64,000 nucleotides of DNA from Artemia franciscana (GCF_032884065.1 NC_088873.1:32460227-32524226); one strand, 5' to 3'; shown: positions 37,920-49,864, counted from the first letter of the stretch. Translations and numbers: made by a program. The notes: generated by a model from the letters alone, not told the origin.

Positions 37920-37975
37920 CAAGGTCGTATCCATGGGAGGGGTAGGGGGTTCGAGCCCACCCCCCAAATTTTTGT
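37920..37975 (+). mobile_element. hAT-like MITE, CAAGGCCGTATCC family, copy 8 (fragment)
   Basis: CAAGGTCGTATCCATGGGAG, then GGGGGTTCGAGCCCACCCCC and AAATTTTTGTG. The remainder of the element is not recognisable, although C runs continue to about 38030. Confidence 0.6.
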
Positions 37976-38625
37976 GTTTTTAGTTTTCTTTTCCACCACC
38001 ACCCCCCTGCCAAAAAAGCTTCACTATTTGCCCCCTCTGATGAATATCCCTTTCTTTTTATTCATTCTTACAGCCTCTTTCAATCAAATTCCTGCGACGT
38101 CCTGTTTTTCGTTTGGCCAAAGGTGGATTGCCAAAATACTCAGATTTTAAAGCCACACTTAGCGTAATTCCACAGATACCGTCTCTACGAATTCTAATCA
38201 AGTAACAAAAACACAGATTTAATACAATAGAGATTGCTAATCTGGCAGCATACATAACTTTTTTAATTGGTAAATAAAGACTAATTCTAGAATTTGCTTC
38301 ATTTTCTCATGCAGTTCTGAAGATGATAAAAATACAATTAGCAAGTAGTTCAAATTAAACTTAGCACAGGACTTTCATTTTTATACTTCAATTTTGAGCC
38401 CCTCAAACTCACATTAGATATGTTTTGCTGTAGGAGACGAACCAGGATAAAAGTGTGATGCTAGTATAGTTATTATTTCACTGCAGAACGTATTCACATT
38501 TCTTAAAGAAGAGGCTCAACTAACGAATGAATGAAATATTTTATAACCAATCAACACACAAAGAGAACATGATGAAAAATAACTGGTAAAAATTGTTATT
38601 ATACACAAAAATATATAACACCGAC

Positions 38626-38945
38626 GGTACTTAAGTGTTATCCATGCCTCACTTAAGAAGTGAAGTTAGGTTAATCATATGGAATATACCTAAATGTCAT
38701 GAAAATGTAATACCTTAGCAACAAAATTATGGAAACTACACCAGAGAATTATGGAAATCAGGCCACCCAGAACGCATACATTAAATACCTAACCTAACCT
38801 CTATATATTAAATATTTAATTAAAATATACCTGTATAGTAGTTTATGTCACTCTGGCTAAGCTGATTATCTGAGAGTTAACACAGAAAAACCGGTTTAAA
38901 ACAAATCAAGCTTCTTGAGTGTGGTCGTGATAACATGTAAGTACC
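38626..38945 (+). mobile_element. GGTACTT-end MITE, full-length copy
   Basis: The left end GGTACTTAAGTGTTATCC pairs with the right end, whose reverse complement is GGTACTTACATGTTATCAC. Similarity continues through CACT(T/C)AAGAAG. The 320-bp interior carries GAAGTTAGGTTAATC, AATTATGGAAAC, AGGCCACCCAGAACGCAT and TTAAATACCTAACCTAACC. Flanks ACACCGAC and ACACGACT are only similar. The TTAGG-like pair inside it is not telomeric. Confidence 0.8.
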
Positions 38946-40606
38946 ACACGACTACAAATAATTGAGAAAAAAACAAAGAAGGGAGTACGTTTATAGCCGT
39001 AGTATTATCAAAAAGTAATTTTTTTACAAATATTTTTATATTTCAAGAGGGGGTGTAACTGAGTGTTAACCCCAGACCCTCCCCTTGGCTACGCCACTGA
39101 ATGAATATTTAAACATCTAGAGTAGAAAACTAGAGGCCTTAAACACTTTTCTCAACCAATCAGCTACTTCACTTTACCGGAAATAGATAGGCTACACCAG
39201 GGCTTTAAAAGCATACAAGAAACATAAACTAAATATATGGATATTGTTAGAACACGAACAGCCTTAAACAAAATAACAAAATTAAGTTAGACTTAGTGTA
39301 AATAAGTATATCAGCAACGACTGTGATTGTTCCCTCATTTCATGGACGGTTTAACAAAACGTAACCATGTTTTATAATAGAAAAAAAGAGTTATGCAGGT
39401 ACCTCTGACATTGATGGTAAACTTTATGGAATTATGTGGGAATATACCTAGATTCTGCGGGTTCCCCGACGAGAGAATTACCGTAAATATTTGTATGTAA
39501 TGATCTACTCTTGAAATTTATTGAACAGATGTTGGGTCACAAAAACATCTAAGGTGAATTGATGTCCCCCTTTTCAAATTTTTGTGGAAATGTAGTAAGA
39601 CACGTGCAAAGAAGTGGAAGCATTGAAGCCCTACCTTTTGAAACATCGAATTGATTACAACTCTTCCCAATAACTTTCTTTGTTTTTCGTATAAAAGCCT
39701 TCTTTTTTTGCGTAGTTGCCATTTTTCAATCCCCCCCAACACTAGTAAATTCCAGTTTACATGCCTGAATGGCGCGGTATCAGCTATATGGATCGGATTA
39801 GGGAATTTTGTACTTATCGGTTTTTGGAAACACACCCAATAAGTGAAGTTAGGTTAATCCTAACGAAATATAACAAAACATGATGATAGAATAATACTTT
39901 AGAAATAAAATTATGGAAACCCAACCAACCTAGCCTAACCAACATCACCCCACCCCTAATGTACAAATATATAGCTCAAATTATACAAGTCCATTGCGTT
40001 CTAAGTCCACTGCATTGCATCATCTCTCACTTGTTTTTGTAGCTATGAAACTGATTTTCTGAAATACAACCTGGGCATAATTTTTGAATGTTTCCAATAA
40101 CCGCCAAGTGCCGGGAATTTCAAGATTCGATTGAAAAAAATTATTAACGGATATTTTTATGGTATCTACTATCTAGTAAGGTTATAAAATGTCTCTTATG
40201 AACTTTATGCATAGAAGTGACATTGAATCTATTTTTCAGGATCAAATGAAAAAAAAATGCAGCTGAGCTAATTGTACTAAAATTACATTGCAATTTATAG
40301 CTCTAAGTCCTTGAAAAAGGGCTAACTGTACCATTTTGGTCAATTTCAAAATCTGATTTGCAAAAAAGCATTTTCACACCTGTTAAACCGTTGAAAAGAA
40401 ATGAGCGTAATCTGAGCTCCAAAAGCTCTTAGGAAAGCCATAAAACTGGATGTCATTATACTCTCAGTAGAATTAGAAACCAGAAACGTTAAATATAAGT
40501 AGCTTATTTGCCATCAGGATATGCAACTCCTATTCAAGGTTATTTAGGAATGAATGCGATTTTTTTTATTGTTTTTCTACGTATTGGGATAAAGAACCGC
40601 AGGTTA

Positions 40607-41060
40607 TCTCACAAACACGCCAACATCAATACCCATTAATTCTATTCTAGGGCGTAGGAGGCCTTTCTAACTCGTTTTGGTCTATTTTCTCAACTCTACC
40701 TCCCAGTTTCATTTTTTTCTTCTCTAATACCCATTTTATGAATGTTTTAGTCGCTAAATGGTCAAGGACCCTGAGCCTCAACCAAATGCTATTCCAGGGC
40801 CATTGTTTCATGCAAGATTGTTAGCTTGATGTAAACTAGAGAAAATCGGTAGTAGGACATGGAGATTAGTCTGATAATTTCTCCTAGCTCACAAACATAT
40901 TGTGAGCAGGTAATCGCATAAACATACCAACAATAATACCCATTAATTCATTTCCAGGGGTAGGGGGCCTTTCTGACTCGTTTTGGCCCATTTTGTCAAC
41001 TCTATCTCCCACATCTATATTTTTTTTTCACCAAGAAGCATTTATGAATGTTTTCATATC
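40607..41060. repeat. Direct duplication, period about 300 bp
   Basis: The segment with AATACCCATTAATTC, CTTTCTAACTCGTTTTGG, CAACTCTACCTCCCA and TTTATGAATGTTTT at 40607-40750 recurs at about 40908-41055 with scattered substitutions. Confidence 0.8.
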
Positions 41061-42475
41061 TTCAGATTCAACAAGTACGAGAAACCTAGAAGTACAGGTT
41101 TAACCCTCTATCAACGAAAATAGGAATTTCGTATTTTTATTGACTGAACATAAAACAGTTTTTTCTTTATCGAAGGAGTTGTCATTGAATATTCAGAAGA
41201 GTTTCATTCGAACAGAAAATGAAAATTCTGGTGCCTTTATTAAACAAAAAGACACCACTCCACATCTAAGTGCTATTTTGTGCCGCAACTGGAATGTTAG
41301 TTCGAGCAGGGCCAAAAAGTTATTGACGACATATTCTAGGACTAGTCAATCGGTTTAAAATTACAAAAAAAGCTATGTATGCAACCTCCTGGTTTCTGAC
41401 AACACATTGCCGTGTGGCGGCGGATTTGCCCCAAAGCGCATAAACAACTCACACAAAATGACAGATTTTATATATAATTAGTTGAACAGAAGAATAGTGC
41501 AACCCAGTTTAGGTTTACAATGCACAAAATTAAGCTAGGAAATTTTAGACCAAGAGATACAAAGTTTTTTTGTCCCAAACTTGGTCAGTTTCTCCTACTT
41601 ATTAGGAAGTTAACAAGCCTTGCCAAATTCGACCGGAGGATAGGCCTAATAAATATCTGCTCACAATTTCTAACACATTTTCTCAGAAATAAATCGTGAA
41701 AGAGTAGAACAACCAAAATAAAACAGTACCTTCAAACAATATTGAATCTAAAAAAAACATGAACACGCAGGAGGCTAATAACCTTAAAATATAGTCGAGC
41801 AAAAGCAAATTACGTTTCAAACCTTTTATTCGATTCTCTTTTTTTTACATTATAAATCCGAAAAGAATCGTGACAGGATTTCCTTTTTAAAGAATAGTCA
41901 TTATGGCGTGCGCTTTCCGCTATCTAGTAGTAATAGTAACCTTCAAGATTTACCTAATAGTAAAACAAGCACTTTTTGGCAACTACCACTATTATTTTTT
42001 GGCAAGTTGCGAAATTAAAAGTACCACATATAATACAAATTGAGGGTGCACTTTTTTTGTGAGTTCTTTTATGGAGTAGATCAACTATACGACTATCATT
42101 TTACTTTTCAAGGAGATAGTGATAGTCATATTTCGACAAATTACGTAACAAGGCGAAAACTTTTCATATATTTTGAAAAAACAAGAAATCGCAAAATAGT
42201 GAGTGGAAAGATAGTGCCCACAGAAAAACTTTCACCCACTTCCTTATGTTCTTACAGGAAAGACTGATTCAATCATATATAATGGTGAATTATCGATTGG
42301 AAGAGTAATTCATGCATCCTACTTAAAAGGAAATTATTTTTATCATTTAACAAGAAATATTCAAACTTGACATTATCCTGACTAAATACTTGTTTATTCC
42401 AGGGAATATATTTTGATTTGTTTATGGTCGGTACACCTAATAAGGTTGAATGTCTAATTTGATTTATCCTCAAGT

Positions 42476-42656
42476 CAAGGCCATATCCAGAAGGGGGTAT
42501 CGCATTTCTAAACACAAACTCGGGAATTTAGGTCCAATTCGTAAAAACGTAACAAAATGCATATAAATAAATGTTTGATGTATTTTTAAACCTTTTTGTA
42601 AAACCTCTCCGAAAAAATACCCCCCCTCCGAAAAGAAAATCCTGGATAAGTCCTTG
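42476..42656 (+). mobile_element. hAT-like MITE, CAAGGCCGTATCC family, copy 9
   Basis: Starts CAAGGCCATATCCAGAAGGG and ends AAAATCCTGGATAAGTCCTTG. Contains AATTCGTAAAAACGTAAC, AAAATGCATATAAATAAATG and a C run. Flanks CCTCAAGT and CCTCAAGC agree at 7 of 8. It is followed by a partial duplicate of its right half plus flank (42732-42900). Confidence 0.88.
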
Positions 42657-42731
42657 CCTCAAGCGCACACTATTATGATGAGATGTATAAAAAAAATAAT
42701 ATCTGCTTTAAATTTTTATGTAAAATTTGTT

Positions 42732-42900
42732 ACGTAAAAATGTAAAAATCTATATAATCTATTTTTGGATGCGTTTTTAAAAGTCTCTTTTGTAAAACCT
42801 CTCCCAAAAATAGCCCCCAACCCGACAAAAATCCTGGATGGGCCTTTGCCTCAAGCGCATACTATTTTATTGAGATGTAAAAAATATATATTCGCTTTAA
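42732..42900 (+). repeat. Partial duplicate of MITE copy 9 and its flank (includes copy 10)
   Basis: The MITE right half (GGATGCGTTTTTAAAAG, TTTGTAAAACCTCTCCC, AAAAATCCTGGATGGGCC) followed by TTTGCCTCAAGCGCATACTA and TTGAGATGTAAAAAATATAT repeats the order seen at 42560-42720. The duplication therefore post-dates the MITE insertion. Confidence 0.8.
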
Positions 42901-42944
42901 CTTTTCAAAATAAATAAATGGCGTTCAGTCTAAAAATGACTTAC

Positions 42945-43077
42945 CTTTAACAGCTGCAATATGTTCAGTGTAAGTTTGCACTGGCTGTAGAGAATGTAAA
43001 CTCCAAACAAACAGCTTATTGTCGTTGCCACCGGAGGCTAAATATTGATTGTCAGGTGACCATTTCAGCCCACAAAC
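42945..43077 (-). CDS. fzr: fzr/Cdh1 exon: WD40 repeat (5th visible)
   Basis: Acceptor TTTTGACAG, then GTTTGTGGGCTG. The 133 nt give VCGLKWSPDNQYLASGGNDN, then KLFVWSLHSL and QTYTEHIAAVK, plus one base (G) that is completed in the next exon. The donor is AAAG|GTAAGT. With the preceding exon ending HRQE, the junction reads HRQEVCGLKW, as in Cdh1 of other animals. A perfect 19-bp-arm hairpin lies 36-77 nt upstream of the acceptor. Confidence 0.97.
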
Positions 43078-43112
43078 CTGTCAAAACAAACATCATTATA
43101 GAATTAAATCAA

Positions 43113-43154
43113 TTTGAATAGTAAATTAGCCAAATGGCTAATTTACTATTCAAA
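43113..43154. repeat. Perfect hairpin, 19-bp arms, 4-nt loop
   Basis: The left arm TTTGAATAGTAAATTAGCC and its exact reverse complement at 43136-43154 are separated by AAAT. On the fzr transcript it would form just upstream of the 3' splice site of the exon at 43077. Confidence 0.9.
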
Positions 43155-43240
43155 CGTTTTATTTGAACTGACACTAGACGTGGATGATGAAACCTAACAG
43201 AAATCTATTACAGCTATGGGTTTGGTCTTTGCATTATGAT

Positions 43241-43467
43241 CAGGGACGTAGCTCCAGAATTTTTATTGGGGGGGGAGAGGGTTCCATATCCGGATAGTCA
43301 ATGATTAGGGGCTACATAATAATTTTTTCTCCAAATTATTGGGAAACGAACCCCAAGAGGGCTCCAAATTCGGTTAGTCAAGGGGCATGGGATATATAAT
43401 ATTTTTTCTCCGCATTATTGAGATGGCGAATGCCCTCCCCCCCCCTCAAACTACCCCCCTGTTCCTG
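43241..43467 (+). mobile_element. hAT-like MITE, CAGGGACG/CAGGAAC ends (perfect 8-bp duplication)
   Basis: Flanked by ATTATGAT on both sides (43233-43240 and 43468-43475). Starts CAGGGACGTAGCTCCAG and ends CCCCCCTGTTCCTG. The interior consists of two roughly 80-bp repeats, each with GG(A/T)TAGTCAA, then TTTTTTCTCC and TTATTG, between G and C runs. Confidence 0.9.
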
Positions 43468-45273
43468 ATTATGATAACACTTATAAGGGATTCTTCAAGG
43501 GGAAGGCAAATATTGTTTCCCTCGAAAAAAGCTTGTGTCGCGTTAAATTAAATTTTATATCATACAAGCTTGAAAGTTTGAAGCCTGAATTATCTTTGTA
43601 AACTTTGTATAAAAAGTTCAATATAAGCGTTGTGGTTTGCCTGTGATTGTAACCGAAGCAGATATAAAGATATTTTTCCATTTAAATTTTAACATTTCAG
43701 AAGCTCCACTGAGGCTTCCATCAGCTTGCTTTCAGCCTTAAAGGGAAGAAACAAGGTCCCTCGTCAGCACCTTATCCATTTGGCTTCATAAGCTCGTGAT
43801 TAAAAAAAAAAGAGAGAGAGAGCATATCAAATGAGTATGCTATATATTACACGTTATATAAATATGTTTACATAAGTATCATTATTGAAGTCCTGAGATG
43901 ATGCTGAACACGGAAGTTTGCCCGCGTTTTTTTTTCAGTATGATTGCAGTAGAAAGAAATATTTTGAGTATTATTGAATATAATATAAAAGAAATATAAT
44001 AGAAATACAAAAGTACTATTTGTTGCCAATAACAATAATTATGAGCCTTTAACTAACAGCAATAATCGTAATATAACCGAATCTGTCATAAAAACACCAC
44101 ATAAAAGCCAAAAAAAAACATACTTCAGGAAAATAAGTCAAGAATATTACCCAATCGAAGGGTTTCATTTTTAGAATCGGATAGTTCAAGTAAACCGTCT
44201 TCTAAAAGCCTCATATACCTCTAAGACGTCCATATGGCTCTTAAAGCGTAAGTTATGAATCATTTCATAACATTAAACAAACAACGAAAAACCCCAAAAT
44301 GTCGGCACATCCTAAAAGCACGTGTTCAACCTGATGATCAAGGGCTTATGAGTGAGCATAATGGCCACTACCTTTTGCGGCGATGAGTAATAAACACAAA
44401 CAAAAGAATATCGTAAATTTAAAACCGAACATACTGATTGATTATAAATGGCCGGGAAAAGGCTAATGATACGAAGGCAGACTAATTAGGCAATGCTAGA
44501 TAAATACATTAAATGAGTCTAATTGAGACTAAGTTGGAAATAAATTAAAAGAACTTTTTTAACCAACGAACAATTTGGTTTTTGGTACTGAATCTGACAA
44601 GATAAAGTGGCTAGGAAAATAAAAAAGAAAATCAAAAGTGGTTTAACCTTCTACACTGGAAAAAAAGAGCACTATTATAAAGAATATAATCATTGTTCAC
44701 AAATATCCTTTAATGATATTTAATGAAATTGGATAATCATTTAATTTTCATCTTTAATGTGTGAACTTAGGTCCAAAAGCATATTCCTTTATTATTCACA
44801 TTACATTATGGGACACATTTTAACTGGAAAATTTAAGTCGAAATCCATGGAAATTAAATCAAAAAGAGCACTATCATAAAGAATATCATCATTGTTTACA
44901 GATATAATTATTTTCATTTTTATTTTCGATGCGTGAACATCGGCCCAAAAGCATATTCCCCTTATTATTCAAAATTTCATGCAATTCTGAAAAAGACCTA
45001 TGCCAGCTTTGCCTCTCACTCAGACTATCTGTCTTGGTTTTTTTGTGTGTGTTTTTTTTTTTTTCAATTAGCCCTTCTCAACTTTTTCATCCGAGTACAC
45101 CAAGTTGATTTTAATGCACATACGTACTCAAATACGCTATGTTTATTTTGCACTGATAAAAATGGTCCGCACTGCTCCCCTACATAGCATAGCAGGTGAA
45201 ACTGACGGAACTACGTGTATTCAATTGAAATCTGTGTTTATTTGTCTCCATTAACTTATTAATCCTGATAGAG

Positions 45274-45492
45274 CACTGGTGGATCCAGGGGCCGTGGGGG
45301 CACCCTCTCCCCCAAAAAAATTTCTAGCGCCCTCTTTCCCTGTTTTCTTTCTCTTTTCACTCTTTTTTTGGAACAAATTTGTCAATTTGGTCAATTATTG
45401 TCACCTTTGTCAAATTGACCCTCCAAACACTTTGCTTATTGATGCCCTTGTCACATCCCCCCCCCCAAGATTTTTCTCTAGATTCGTCACTG
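45274..45492 (+). mobile_element. hAT-like MITE, CACTGGTGGATC/CAGTGACGAATC ends (perfect 8-bp duplication)
   Basis: Flanked by TGATAGAG on both sides (45266-45273 and 45493-45500). The left end CACTGGTGGATCCAGGGG pairs with the right end, whose reverse complement is CAGTGACGAATCTAGAG; most differences are transitions. The interior is pyrimidine-rich with C runs and non-coding. Confidence 0.92.
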
Positions 45493-46639
45493 TGATAGAG
45501 TATTCCAAATTCGCACTAAAGTTAAACAAATTCAACTTTGCAGAGTAAAAAATATGAAATAAAATGCCACCAAACACGCGAGAAGAAAAAAGACTAATTT
45601 GTATTGCTATAGAGCAGTTGTGTCAATGGGATGGGGGATTTGTCCCTCTATATTTAAAAAAAAAATATCTGATTTTGTATCTTCACTGAAAAATACTCTT
45701 TAGGTATTCTCATTGAAAAAAAAAAACAACCCCCCTCTCCACCTAGACTTGGAAAAGTAAAATTTGCCCCCCCCCATATTTTAAAAAACAATGGGCGCCC
45801 ATAAGCTAGATTTTAGGGGGGGCTTACCTGATCTAATCGGCACTTCCAATGCTGTATAACATAAATCTCAAAACAAAAGTATAAAAATATAAGGTAGCGC
45901 TATTCAGCTAGGGGGAATGCCCCCCTGTCCCCTCTCCTATAGGCACCCATGTTATAAACTGGTATCCATTGTCATAAGCACACAACATTGTTTAACTAGG
46001 GCATAGGGATTCAAGTTCCTTACACCGTATGACAAAGAAAACAATAGGGAAATGGTTTAATCTGTATCACCAATTTTCTCTAGAGTTGTTGACAAGCTTA
46101 CTTTCTTGAAAGTACACCCATTTCCAGGAAAACTAGTTCAGGTTCGTGAAATTTGGCCGACAGTGCTTCTTTTTTTAATCACAAATATTAACGATGCTCA
46201 GAATAGTAATCTTAAAAATTGTGATTATGTTCCTGAATATTTTGCTAAAGCGGATTCACTGTTATCTAATCGTTCCTTATGAACACCAATGTCATCCCAC
46301 CACTCCTTAGGAAAAGAACACAGGTGTTACCCAAGATTTTCAATCATCCCTTAGGAAGAGAACACAAGTATCTTATCCAATGTCATCCTACCATTCCTAA
46401 GCGAGAAAACGTACGTGTTATCACATGTCATCCTATAATTCCTTGAGAGAATTAAATAAAAAAAACAAGTTTTTTTCAACTGAAAGTAAGGAGCGACATT
46501 AAAACTTAAAACGAACAGAAATTACTTCGTATATGAAAGGGGCTGCTTCCTCATCAACGCCCCGCTCTTTACGCTAAACTTTGACTCTTTCTCTCAACTC
46601 TTCTTTTTAAAACAGTAAAAAACTGTTGAAAACAAAGTT

Positions 46640-46860
46640 CACAAAAATTTAGGGAGAGGGACAAAGTGCACGTCAAAATGTAGGGAAGTGGGCAAACGTG
46701 CTTTTCAAAATCTAGGGGGAGGGGGGCAAATTTGTCGTTTGCTCAATTTCTTGCAATGAATATTCCAAATAAAACGTTTTTCATCGAAGAATTGACAAAA
46801 AAAAAAGTATTTTCTAAATCTAGGGGGACTTTTGCCCCCTCCCCCGACTTACGTCAAAGC
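46640..46860 (+). repeat. G-run interspersed repeat
   Basis: Repeated TTCACAAAAATTTAGGGAG, GGGACAAAGTGC, TTTTCAAAATCTAGGGGGAG and GGGGGGCAAATTTGTC units, then CCCCCTCCCCCGACTTACGTC. It resembles the repeats near 904-1115 and 22691-22821. No clear termini. Confidence 0.55.
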
Positions 46861-47106
46861 CTCCTCATCTGCTTGGAGGTGAGGTAGCAACAAGACAAAT
46901 CTTATTTATATTTCCAGTCTATACATAGTTCATGCTCGCTGCAAAAATAGAACACCAACTGATAGGTTACTACCATGGGTGAAAAGAATGATTCTTTTGA
47001 ATAGGCTAATTGAATGAACAAGGTTGTTTGGTATTTGGAAAAAAAGGCAAAGAATATGGCATTGGATTTTACAATCCCTACCGGCGGTGCTGATCTCCGT
47101 TTAATC

Positions 47107-47245
47107 GCCCTTCAGCCAGGAAGTGAGATGGGAGTCAGGGGTCAGCCACCCTTTGCTTTCACAAACCCTCCCTTCCTGTTTACCTTCCCTAGCTTTCTCC
47201 AGGCACCCATTTACAGCTAGGTTGACTCTGCTGCTTACGTCACTG
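47107..47245 (+). repeat. Paralogous empty site of the transposon insertion
   Basis: Uninterrupted version of the repeat split at 10351/12878: TTTACCTTCCCTAGCTTTCT, CCAGGCACCCATTTACAG, CTAGGTTGACTCTGCTGCTT. No trace of GGGGAGACT ends between CCAGG and CATTTA. Confidence 0.75.
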
Positions 47246-47288
47246 ACCCTCGTTACGTCACTGAAGTTACGTCGGTGAAGTTACGTCA
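47235..47288. promoter_or_regulatory. Cluster of four ATF/CRE-like octamers
   Basis: TTACGTCA at 47235, 47253 and 47281 and TTACGTCG at 47267, spaced 18, 14 and 14 bp. The reverse complement TGACGTAA is a known CREB/ATF-type binding sequence. The cluster is made of short tandem units (CTGACCCTCG or CTGAAG spacers) at the end of a repeat, deep in an intron, so it may be only a repeat by-product. Confidence 0.4.
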
Positions 47289-49376
47289 CTGACCCTCGTT
47301 CAAACCTAATAATCAGCATTTCGGGGTCCGTATTTATTGAATTTTTAAAACTTAACAGAGATATTCAGGTAATTAACTGCATATTAGTTACCTAATATTG
47401 GTATTATACTGCATTTAAAACTTTTCTCCTCTTTCTATTCCATGCACTGTATGTTTTTCGCTAGTGCAACCTTTTCTATGGTGCAATCTACGAGCCTAAT
47501 TGCGAGACGAGGTTCTAATAAGTTCAATTATAATATTCAAGCTATGTAAGTTCGGTAAATAAACACAATTTTGACGAATCTTTGCAGTGGTGTCTCGTAA
47601 TTAAAAAAAAAAGAAAAAAAGACTTATAAATAGACTAGAATAGTCTAATTTATCATTCTAAACTTATGCAACTTATTAGAATAATAGTCTAGGAATGAAT
47701 CTTGGTAAAATGTTTGTCTTTGAAAGTGATGCTCTAGATACACAAAAATTACTTTGAAAACGCATCAAAAATTGTTTAATTGCATTTTTGTTCAAACCCC
47801 TACCCCCTAGATACGACCTTGTTGTCAGTCCTATAAGTTTGGCGTCCTTCAATTTTCATGGAATCTCCTGACTGAAAATACTATGTGATTACAAGGGAAA
47901 TTTTGAGGCTTAAAGCACAATTTTAAGGTGTCAAAATTAAATAGAAATCTGTCGTAACTGTGTCAAATTATATCGGCTTGAATGATCCTTTTTTTGGAAA
48001 GGCAATAATTTACTTAAGACCTTTTATTTTTCTATAGGCGATGTATTTCAATGCTTGATTATCTTTAGTTGACTTTTTTCTTCTTTTCATCATTTAATTG
48101 TCTGGAGTTTCTCTTCTTTTTAGTATTCACAGAATGAGCAATGCTTCTGATAAAGAAGTTCGCTCCGATAATTTCAAGTTACTGCCTTATGAACTGGGTG
48201 ATTTGGAATTTGACAAAGAATACGTCTTAGACAATTTTCAACGATAGTATAGTAGGCAAAATTGAAAAAAAAACATAATTTATCTTTAAATATCATCAAC
48301 ATAGAAACATTGGACAATAAATTATCAGTCAGTAACCTAAAATACATAATTAAAAAAAGTTCCAATTAACGAAACACGAACTCTTGACAAGAGAAGGAGT
48401 TTCAAAACGTAAATCATCGCTACAAAGGCCATTGATGGTAGTAAAAAGAAAAGAGAACCAAGCCTATAATTCCTCCTCCAAATTAATACTCCCTTCAATA
48501 AATGGCGAATCACCACACCTCAACTAATAGCTATTAGAAGCTAAAAGCTTTCATCCATATTGAGTAGGCAGATACATACAATGAGCCCTCCCAAAAAAGG
48601 CTCTGACTACGTTATATTTACTCAATTAGATAAGCGACTATTTCTCAGGTAATCATCAGATTTTTAAATATTACATCTTTTTAAAATGGGCAGGTTCACA
48701 GTATGCTAAAAGCATATCTAATCCTATAGACATACCCCATAGTGTGTGTCTTGGAGGTGTTTTTATAATGAGTTGAACGATCAAACCTGATCAATCATTC
48801 ATGTTTCATTGACAATACTGCACATGACATGCATGCATTTGCTCTAAGAATTATTTATTAACTCCCTGATAAGGTATGCAAATCTATTCAAACTGACTTG
48901 TGTGAGCTAATAGTTGAAAAAAGTTCAACTATTTGACATGAACAAGGAGGAAAGTAATGCTCAGTCTTAGTGGTTGACATTGGAGATACAATTTCCTGCG
49001 ATAAGCCCAAGCAGGGATGCAATGTGTATCTCAACATGAGATTCGGGAGGGGGGTGTCAATTGATTTCGAGAAATGGTAAGACAGTCTACGAGAAGTAAT
49101 TCCAATAAAACAAAAGACGATTTTCGGCCTAAGGCACAAATAGTCGTCCCACTCCCCTACTTTTCTGTACAACATCAACAGACTCTCCTTCCGCAGCTAC
49201 AATGTCGTTTCAAGCACTTAGAAAAATCTTCTTTTGGTACTTTTCTGAACAACGCCGACCACTTCAGCTGTTCATCCATTGACCCACTGTAGAACCGGTG
49301 TCTTTATCTAGTTTCTTTCCGCTTAGCGTGAGACAAGACAAAGAAAAATGACAGAAAAGACGAAAATATACCTATA

Positions 49377-49655
49377 ATCTGGGCTATATATTTGCACATT
49401 GGGGGGGGGGGTAAAGTACTTTGACAGTGTGATGATAGGAAACAATTCTTACTTCAGACTATGCAGAATAATTGTATCTAACACAATGTGCACGCCAACC
49501 CACTACACTTTACCCTCCCCCCCCCCATAATGTGCAGATATATAGCCCAGATTTATTTCTAAAATATTATATTTTTATCATACTTAGGTATGTCTCATTA
49601 GGATTAACCTAACATCACTTCTTGAGTGGTCGGTGCTATAACAGAGAAGTAGGCT
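49377..49655 (-). mobile_element. GGTACTT-family variant with internal inverted repeat
   Basis: ATCTGGGCTATATATTTGCAC followed by a G11 run and TAAAGT (49377-49417) is mirrored at 49507-49552 (ACTTTACCCTCCCCCCCCCC, ATAATGTGCAGATATATAGC). The right part carries ATTAGGATTAACCTAACATC, ACTTCTTGAGTGGTCGG, the family terminus, but its last bases have drifted (AAGTAGGC). Confidence 0.65.
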
Positions 49656-49864
49656 ACCCTTCTTAAAAATGTCCATTTTTCCACATCCTTTTAACAGGAA
49701 TTTTAACTGTTTACGAGTGCTCGAAATGGAGTGATTTTATCAAACTCAATTTTCGACTTTATCTTGCAGGGAAATAGGTTATATGAGCGTTCTTTCTTAT
49801 TAATGCAAAAATTTTCATAAAAAATTGTACAAAATACGCATAGATTATAAAGGTAAGTTCTTAC

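Larger units (their letters stand above)
28616..42944 (-). other. fzr: fzr intron (14.3 kb)
   Basis: No other gene recognised. Contents: an A+T-rich (TAAAAATTTAATA)-type tract at about 31200-31365; MITEs at 31541-31699, 32835-33048, about 33450-33644, 33046-33150, 35847-36118, 37920-37975, 38626-38945, about 39838-40000, 42476-42656 and 42732-42849; an (AT)n array at about 34656-34728; and tandem duplications at 34834-35220, 40607-41060 and 42476-42900. A repeat with the block TTTCAACTGAAAG, GAGCGACATTAAAACTTAAA (or close to it) is at about 32300-32470, with a reverse fragment at about 32540-32590 and a further copy at about 46450-46620. Open frames such as 33018-33449 and 35416-35847 show no homology I know. 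Confidence 0.85.
43078..49864 (-). other. fzr: fzr intron (6.8 kb)
   Basis: Contains the hairpin at 43113-43154, two MITEs with perfect 8-bp target duplications (43241-43467, 45274-45492), C/G-run repeats at about 45640-45800 and 46640-46860, the undisturbed counterpart of the transposon-split repeat (47107-47245), four TTACGTC(A/G) octamers (47235-47288), a truncated CAAGGCCGTATCC fragment (47741-47822), and a GGTACTT-type element with an internal inverted repeat (49377-49655). No other coding sequence recognised. Confidence 0.85.

Noticed and set aside
38780..38810. TTAGG-like telomeric repeat (CCTAACCTAACC)
   Set aside because: Only two units, lying inside the GGTACTT-family MITE and shared with its other copies.
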